A stretch of 64,000 bases of DNA, from the NCBI GenBank assembly GCA_036874045.1, contig CM072336.1, positions 2,004,001 to 2,068,000 on the forward strand, written 5' to 3'. The notes below the pieces were generated by a model. It made no database searches. It worked only from the letters and a program-made list of their open reading frames with translations, and had not been told where the DNA came from. The translations under genes and the position numbers were made by a program. Shown piece after piece: positions 59,501 through 64,000 of this stretch; the first letter of the stretch is position 1, and every line of letters starts with the position of its first letter. The DNA comes from Cymodocea nodosa (lineage: Eukaryota; Streptophyta; Magnoliopsida; Alismatales; Cymodoceaceae).

Positions 59501-62289
59501 AATTGAAAAAACTACAAAGGATCCAAGGAAAATCAAGAAGTCATTGATGGATTGCATGAAGACTTTGATGAATAAAAGAGGAAATTAAGGGATTGGATGC
59601 TGATTTCATTTTAGGTATATTATTTTAAATCAGTTTTGTAGCTTCTTTCCTTAAAGGCTTATAGATATTGTATACACTTAGAATTATGACTCATGAGCAT
59701 ATCGGTCAACCAATTATTTTTGGACAACCGAACGTTTATATTATATACATCATTTATTCTTCATTTATATCATTTTCTGCATACATATAGAATCTGTCTT
59801 TCGGTCAACTGAACACCACCGGTTAATCAAATACGCTTAGCCATTTCCATTTTGACATGTATCTCTCTTGTCATTCGAAAATAGGTAACCCAAATCTGGT
59901 TAACCAATATATTTTCCAGTGAGGCACTCAGTCAACTGAAGTGAATTGATTGACTGATTTGCTGCATTTAATGGGTTAGTCATTAACTGACATGGACAAC
60001 CAAGTAATTGAACGTTGGAGCATTCAGTCAACTGATTTGCTTGAACGTTAAAGCAGATTTTCCTGTTAATCACCTCATTTGCATCTATAAATGGAAACTT
60101 AGTTCTATAGCAATACACCTTTGGACATTTGTTTCATTCAATCCTCAAACTCATTTGTCCCTCATTCTCAAACTTCTCTTTTTCCAACAAACTTCGCTTT
60201 GAGCTCATTTCATACATCTTCAAGTATCTAGGGGAGCCAATTTGAGGAGAAAGCTCTAGCAACTATATTTTGTTTAAGCAAAGGTTGTAACACTCTAGTC
60301 CTTGGGTTGTGAGGATGTTCCTGAAAAGGTTGAAAAAGTTGATTTCTTGAGATAAGGAGGCAAGGGATTTGCCTTGATTTGTAAGAGGTTGTGGTGTAAA
60401 CTTGTAAAATACCAAGGTATAGCGGAAAGCTCAAGTGAGACGTTAAGAGAGTGGACATAGTCAATTGTTAAATCATTATAAAAATTCTTTTGTATGCTCT
60501 CTTACTGTCTCTTTATTTTAGTAAATTTATTTTATACTGCATCTATGTCATTTTTATCGTAGCATATTCAATTAGATTGAACCATAATTTACAAACTTTT
60601 TTATTCACCCCCTTTAGAAAAGCCCATGATCCTTACAAGATCAACATTATACCATCAAAGTAGTGGAAGCATATGTAATAACCGACCATTGAATTGGCTT
60701 ATATGCATTAAGCCATGCTACTTGAACATGACGTTAAAAGTTGTTCAACCCAACCTAATTGCTCAAGCAACATGCTTTGTTTATAAGTCCATACATTTTG
60801 ATCTCCAAGCATGGGTCAAATGGGTTGATCAAAATAGACATTCCAAGTCAATGTACCATGACCGCCATGTGGAGCTTGTATGGAAGTCAGTCAAGCGTAT
60901 GACCCTCAGTGGAGTAGAAGTGTTGGATAGCTAGGCCCCATCGGATCTATCTAGATTAGTTGGTCTCCACCTGCCATCGCTTGTCACCATGAGGTCAAAT
61001 ACAAAGTTAACGCCCTATATAAAAAGGTATGCAACCCTTCTTTGAAACCTGATCTACCTCTTTTATTGCGTTCGTATGACTTAAACATTAAGGGGGTTGG
61101 ATCGACCCTACATTGGAGTCAAATCCTTTTCGTTGTTTTGTAGGCCTAGCATCTGTGTACCAGCAGAACTAATTGGTTTACGGTGATTTTCTAGCCCAAA
61201 CCAACCAACCAGTTCAACTTAAACTCTAGGTAGATGCTTTATGGAAGACATTGGAGCTTATATTTCACATTGTAAATTGCAATACATGAAATATGTTTCA
61301 TATTGTAATACATGAAATATATTCTAAATTTCTAGCCTGCCAAATCTAGTCATAAATTGCTTAGTGATAAAAGGTTGTACCTACTGCCGTATAATACTAG
61401 TTCAAGAATTTACTTCTGATTTGTGGGGCTGATGCTGTTAAAAGTTATTTTGTATGAAGTGCTACAAATACTGTGCTAGTAGGTGCAGGAGCTATCTCTA
61501 GAATTCTTCTGTCAGTACCATCATGATTCTATTTTGCAAACTTTAATGATGCTCTTGATTACTTTTCTAAAAGAACGATGCTCTTGATTTTGATGTCTAT
61601 GGTGTGGTATTTTTTGTATTTTCTGTTCATTTTGTATGATGATATCGAGATGTATCACAAAAATAATTAGTGCACTTGCTCTTACATTGAGTAATTATGA
61701 TTTTTCAGTATTTCACTCATGCTGATAATGACGAAGTTGAATCCTTATACTATCCAACAAGAAGAGCACTAGATCAATTTAAGGAAACCATATCCGTTAT
61801 ACTTTTGTGAAAATCTGAAGAGCATATGAGAAATTGATGGATAAATTCATGCATACAAAGTGTTCCCCAATTACTATGTACTGTTTTCTCAAACTCACTT
61901 GTAACACTTTTCTAGTAAGGTCTTATTGTAAGTGCAATTTTTCTATAGATATAACTATCTCATTCTTTGTGCAGGTGAAGAAACTAGAGTCTGAAAAGCG
62001 ATTAGATGCCATTGTGGATCGAAATCTGAAGAAGAACTATGAAATCCTTGAGGTTGAAATGATGATCCGAGTTGCTCTTCTTTGCACCCAATCATTGCCT
62101 GAAGAACGTCCCACAATGTCGGAAGTAGTGCGAATGCTAGAAGGTGAAGGACTGGCAGAGAGATGGGAAGAGTGGCAACAAGTAGAGGTCACCCGGAGAC
62201 AAGAGTACGAAAGACTACAGCGAAGATTTGACTGGGGTGAAGATTCAATTTACAATCAAGATGCTGTAGAATTGTCTGGTGGGAGGTAA
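38514..62289 (+). CDS. LRR receptor-like serine/threonine kinase, subfamily II (SERK/NIK-related)
   Basis: Eleven coding exons: 38514-38592, 39297-39426, 40196-40267, 40949-41092, 41205-41276, 41458-41523, 41621-41691, 41789-41929, 56159-56500, 56915-57309 and 61975-62289. All have GT/AG borders and consistent phases, giving 608 aa. Order: signal peptide (1 to about 23), LRR N-cap with [10 protein letters not shown], about five LRRs encoded by 72-nt-type exons, a transmembrane helix at about 215-242 followed by KRRRR, then the kinase domain at about 285-565. Kinase features: GQGGFGKV loop, Lys313 (IAVKRL), Glu330 in helix [12 protein letters not shown] with Asp412, DFG Asp430 and [20 protein letters not shown]. 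All are intact, so an active RD kinase is expected. It lacks the Ser-Pro-Pro hinge of true SERKs. It is closest in memory to Arabidopsis At5g10290, At5g65240 and At5g63710. Intron 8 is 14.2 kb and intron 10 is 4.7 kb, both transposon-filled. Ligand unknown. Confidence 0.95.
42179..42369. repeat. MITE-like hairpin in receptor kinase intron 8
   Basis: The left arm starting ggaaaattctaaaatag and continuing to aatagtatcaatgacaaccc is imperfectly repeated in inverse orientation up to 42369 (ggatgataccaatactattt, then tttctaaaatt). It is about 190 bp. The TRIM-like element's target duplication begins exactly at its right edge. Confidence 0.5.
42374..43815 (-). mobile_element. TRIM-like non-autonomous LTR retrotransposon, 1442 bp, TSD TTACT
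   Basis: Two direct repeats, 42374-42521 (148 bp) and 43672-43815 (144 bp), bound the element. TTACT flanks both sides (42369-42373 and 43816-43820). On the minus strand the LTR runs from TGTTAGAGAATTAG to TTATTTTCACA. Next to the 5' LTR is GGTTATCAAAACATAG, resembling a decayed Met-tRNA primer-binding site. Next to the 3' LTR is CAACTTGAGAGAG, resembling the Copia 'CTTGAGGGGGAG' polypurine tract. The 1.15-kb interior encodes no recognisable gag or pol. It sits in receptor kinase intron 8. Confidence 0.8.
43880..44430 (-). mobile_element. RTE-type LINE 3' fragment, reverse orientation
   Basis: The minus strand reads [16 protein letters not shown] and [14 protein letters not shown], then [11 protein letters not shown] and [16 protein letters not shown], matching the terminal blocks of RTE reverse transcriptases with stops. 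It ends in TTCATGTAGGTAACCCCACG and a TTGTTGTTGTTC tail near 43940. It is truncated and dead. Confidence 0.65.
44450..44605 (+). mobile_element. RTE-type LINE 3' tail, forward orientation
   Basis: After 'ttaaaattatataatttaacaatagatgtagctatgg'-like sequence comes aattcatgtgatcaacccca and a TTGTTGTTTTTGTTG end, the same terminus as the LINE copy at 5277-5350. It lies just beyond the reverse-oriented fragment, giving an inverted pair. Confidence 0.6.
44620..44870 (+). mobile_element. Copia LTR end and primer-binding site fragment
   Basis: The sequence ends in ctattgttttttgttttcac followed by atggtattagaac (44819 on). That is an LTR end directly followed by a Met-tRNA primer-binding site ('TGGTATCAGAGC' type). 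An 'aaaccctagc' leader follows, as in Ale-type Copia elements. Within the LTR an about 45-bp segment ending in tatatagagacattat is duplicated in tandem. No downstream gag follows in this orientation. Confidence 0.55.
44880..45998 (-). mobile_element. Old Copia relic, RT C-terminal half and RNase H (split copy, part 2)
   Basis: Minus-strand reading with many stops follows Copia pol: [17 protein letters not shown] ('LYGLKQSPRAW' block), VVL plus VYMNDIL (the 'LLVYVDDIL' box), MKDLG and QRKY-type decayed blocks, a [17 protein letters not shown] RNase H segment, and [17 protein letters not shown] (the 'HERTKHIEVDCHFIRE' motif). Upstream pol continues beyond the younger insertion, at 54050. The pieces match in order across the insertion. 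Confidence 0.75.
45999..46003. repeat. Left target-site duplication ATAAT of the 8-kb Copia element
   Basis: ATAAT immediately precedes the left LTR (46004) and recurs at 54045-54049 immediately after the right LTR, the 5-bp staggered-cut duplication expected for LTR retrotransposons. Confidence 0.85.
46004..47071 (-). repeat. 3' LTR of the 8-kb Copia element
   Basis: This is 1068 bases, aligned by eye with 52825-54044 throughout. It contains several degenerate copies of a motif near gaaaaactcgaacagttatc at 46670-46880. Confidence 0.88.
51150..52500. other. Unidentified block replacing the N-terminal gag region of the Copia element
   Basis: Between the gag spacer (ending about 51110) and the primer-binding site (about 52810), no N-terminal gag coding can be read. 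The block contains 'gtacaggtcgatcctatagagattgag'-like sequence and short inverted motifs around 'aactcaa(t/c)ggact' (51400-51450, recurring near 52490). It could be a third-level insertion or divergent gag/5' leader. Ends and class were not resolved. Confidence 0.35.
52825..54044 (-). repeat. 5' LTR of the 8-kb Copia element
   Basis: This is 1220 bases. It is longer than its partner mainly because of extra copies of the internal cgaacagttatctcaa-type motif block at about 53500-53870. It is directly followed by ATAAT. Confidence 0.88.
54050..54840 (-). mobile_element. Old Copia relic, integrase C-terminus to RT N-terminus (split copy, part 1)
   Basis: The minus strand reads [16 protein letters not shown] and [10 protein letters not shown] (the 'KCVFLGY...FFESTPF' integrase C-terminal motif) at 54800-54650. 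It then reads [15 protein letters not shown], a block resembling [18 protein letters not shown] ('KARLVAKGFTQTYGVDY') and SIQVLLF / [11 protein letters not shown] ('WPMYQLDVKNAFL') up to the ATAAT junction. The frame logically continues at 45998, across the younger element. Confidence 0.75.
54841..56158. other. Remainder of receptor kinase intron 8
   Basis: Possibly still the old Copia relic up to about 55100 (a minus-strand open frame at 54849-55091 without a recognisable motif). The less AT-rich part at 55380-55680 matches nothing I know. The intron ends with two AG acceptors 20 bases apart (56138 and 56158); only the second keeps the kinase frame. Confidence 0.4.
58294..58401. repeat. Perfect tandem duplication, 2 x 54 bp
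   Basis: The unit, containing gatgcatgagtacttaaacc and ggatctcttttttcctctat, occurs twice head to tail with no difference by eye. Perfect identity in neutral intron sequence implies a recent event. Confidence 0.95.
59430..60640 (+). mobile_element. Putative solo LTR-like segment with 'gtcaactgaa' repeats
   Basis: It starts tgatgaatac and ends near gatccttaca. It contains many variants of 'cagtcaactga/ggtcaaccaa' (59700-60030), like the 'cagtcgactg' arrays in some plant Copia LTRs. The sequence ttattcaccccctttagaaa near 60600 looks like a U5 end. No internal domain, partner LTR or target duplication was confirmed. Confidence 0.4.
60640..61210 (+). mobile_element. Gypsy-type LTR relic
   Basis: A 'ccctatataaaaaggtatgc' TATA-like segment is followed by gacttaaacattaagggggt and ttttgtaggcctagcatctg, with gtgtaccagcagaactaatt. 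These resemble the 'TGACTTGAGCGTCGGAGGG...GTCTGTGTACCAGC' portion of plant Gypsy (Tat/Retand) LTRs. No coding region is attached. Confidence 0.45.
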
Positions 62290-64000
62290 CAGAAATTAAC
62301 CATCTAGAATTTGTCGCAATCACTAAGAGGAGGAAGTTTTTTTTTTTTTCTTTGTAGCCATATCCTCCAATCTTTGATCATTATTCGCTTTTTAGAGATG
62401 TTAATAGAGCCATACTCCTAATCTCCTTTTTCCTCCTCTATCTTTCTTAATGGCGGATCTACTTGTATTTAGTCCATGAAAGCCCTTTGATTATTTGTAT
62501 CAAAGATGGTAAAAGAATTCTACTATTGTAGGTCAAATGACGTGTTCTTCACCTTTTCCTTTTGAGCCTAGAATTTCATCTACATGATTGTGTTTTACCA
62601 TCAAACACTCAGGTGCCAACCATGGTTAAATTCGCAGAGGAAAACCAAGATGGACGTGTTTTTTAGCAAATAGTAAATAACATTGATTCAGAACAAGCTT
62701 AAATAGTTAAAAATAAGCAGAAATTAACCAACATGAATATTCACCTTTAGATAAAATCAATATTATTTAATTTAAATAGAAAATTACCATATATTTATAG
62801 TCATCTAAACATAATATCTACATTCTTACCTATTCTTTACATGTATCCATAAGGAACAAACACAATGCATACAAAAACCTTTCTTGTAGGTAATTACAAC
62901 ATTATCCTGTTTTAAAAAGTATCTAGCAATTTTCCTTTTTTTTAAATACAATGTTGTCGTACTTTTTTATATTTGCCAAAAAAAAACACCAATGTCGAAA
63001 GCTATTTGTAGATCTCCTGAACAATCTTTTTTGTTCTTACTTCTTACCAATATCAAAAATAAAGACAGAAACAAAATCATGGCATTCAACAAGAAAGCTT
63101 AAATTGCGGAAGTTACAAAAATCGACCAGACAATGCAGAACACTATTGAAAAATTGTCGAAGGAGAAAAGCATTAGAGATTAAAGATGGTGCTCAAGCAA
63201 ATCTTCATGATGTCATAAAAAAAAGAATATCCTAATGCATAGGACAACATGATACAGGTAAATGTCATATTTGTTATACCCTAGGAATGACTGACTCATT
63301 TGCTTCTACATATAATCCAAAGCAGAGGAACTACTTAAATTTTTCATGAGTGTTATACACAATAGGGGGGGTGCATCCACTTTTACATCATCAGTCCCAA
63401 ATCAATATAGGCTCAACCCACATTACCATCAAAATGCCCAATTCAATCATCCAACACCTAGTTATCCACCAGGTTTCAATGAATACGAGGGAAGAATTAT
63501 TTCATCAGAGAAAGATGTGGAAGTCCTTTTTTACGAGCCAATGCTCAAATCAACACTACCTTGACTGTCAATATCTATGCAATTGTTAAGATGAAGGTTC
63601 GTTCAATTAAGACAGAAGCAACTGCTGGGATGAACTCTTTAGTTCGAATATTGGTGATAGGATCGATACTTTAGTCTTAATTGAACTTCCATCTTAGCAA
63701 TTACATAGGTATTGATTATCATATTGGTGTTAATTTAAGCATCGATCTTTAAAAGAGCTTCCACACCTTTTTCTAAGGTGATAATTTTTTCCTCGTACTT
63801 ATTGAAACTTGATAAATAAGTATGAGTGTTAGATGACCGAATTGGATATTTTGGATTTGCAGTGGGTTGGGCCTTTGGGACTGATGGTGACTCCTGTACA
63901 TGTAGAAGTAAATGGTTTCTCGACCTTAGGTTATATGCAGGAACAAAAAGGTCAAATTTAAGTCTAACAAATGATGATGTAGCATTTACCTGTTCATGAC
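62290..64000. other. 3' flank of the receptor kinase gene
   Basis: The first 200-300 bases are the probable 3'UTR. The rest is AT-rich. At 63080-63580 short frames contain a Pro/Asn/His-rich stretch (HYHQNAQFNHPTPSYPPGF) that may be a decayed retroelement gag. A hairpin-forming inverted repeat lies at 63579-63704. No gene is supported. Confidence 0.4.
63579..63704. repeat. Inverted repeat able to form a hairpin
   Basis: The left arm gcaattgttaagatgaaggt plus tcgttcaattaagac (63579-63613) pairs with the right arm gtcttaattgaacttccatc plus ttagcaattac (63674-63704). There are a few mismatches and a 4-base bulge, with a loop of about 60 bases. Confidence 0.75.

Larger units (their letters stand above)
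57310..61974 (+). other. Receptor kinase intron 10 (4.7 kb)
   Basis: It begins gtaagg and ends gtgcag. It contains clustered short repeats at 57590-57840, a perfect 54-bp tandem duplication at 58294-58401, an unrecognised open stretch at 59207-59434, and two LTR-like segments at 59430-60640 and 60640-61210. The 61210-61974 part shows nothing recognisable. Flanking exon phases are 0/0 and the protein reads through ...LLLDH / VKKLESEKR.., as in the family. Confidence 0.8.

Noticed and set aside
59430-60640. Intact LTR retrotransposon in intron 10
   Set aside because: No matching second LTR, target duplication, or gag/pol sequence was found; only LTR-like motifs.
38514-62289. Calling the receptor kinase a true SERK co-receptor
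   Set aside because: The Ser-Pro-Pro hinge that defines SERKs is absent from exon 7. The DVFVDVAG juxtamembrane and kinase C-tail fit the related At5g10290-type group instead.

Overview
This window is nuclear DNA of a flowering plant. It has spliceosomal introns with GT..AG ends, a plastid-type class II DAHP synthase, a plant-specific trihelix factor, an LRR receptor kinase and abundant plant transposons. AT-rich spacers contrast with GC-rich gene starts (DAHP synthase exon 1, the trihelix gene). Together with the protein sequences this suggests a non-grass monocot (banana- or palm-like), but that is inference.

Layout. Bases 1-560 hold the last intron and last exon of ribosomal protein eS6 (+). 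A small two-exon NFD6/NOXY2-like mitochondrial protein gene (+) is at 2388-2795. It is followed by transposon-rich spacer: a degraded RTE-type LINE, a Copia 3' end and a Harbinger-type MITE. Plastid DAHP synthase, the entry enzyme of the shikimate pathway, occupies 9220-11154 (-) in five exons. A SIP1-type trihelix transcription factor gene with one coding exon is at 14441-15274 (+), preceded by six 44-bp tandem repeats. A four-exon SDS22-like LRR protein is at 19987-22573 (-). From about 24 to 38 kb the DNA is AT-rich, with microsatellites, at least three TIR elements and an RTE tail.

The last third is one gene: an 11-exon subfamily II LRR receptor kinase (38514-62289, +, 608 aa). Its introns 8 (14.2 kb) and 10 (4.7 kb) are swollen by transposons. 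Intron 8 holds a TRIM-like LTR element with TSD TTACT, RTE fragments on both strands, an old Copia relic, and an 8.0-kb Copia element (TSD ATAAT) inserted in the reverse transcriptase region of that relic. Intron 10 holds a perfect 54-bp duplication and LTR-like sequence.

The genes are unrelated housekeeping, metabolic and regulatory genes, with no operon-like or pathway clustering. I found no evidence of a novel multi-gene system. The most informative structures are the nested retrotransposons, the TRIM-like element, the MITEs with clean target duplications, and the 44-bp repeat array. Gene models were spliced by eye from reading frames and splice signals, without transcript evidence.
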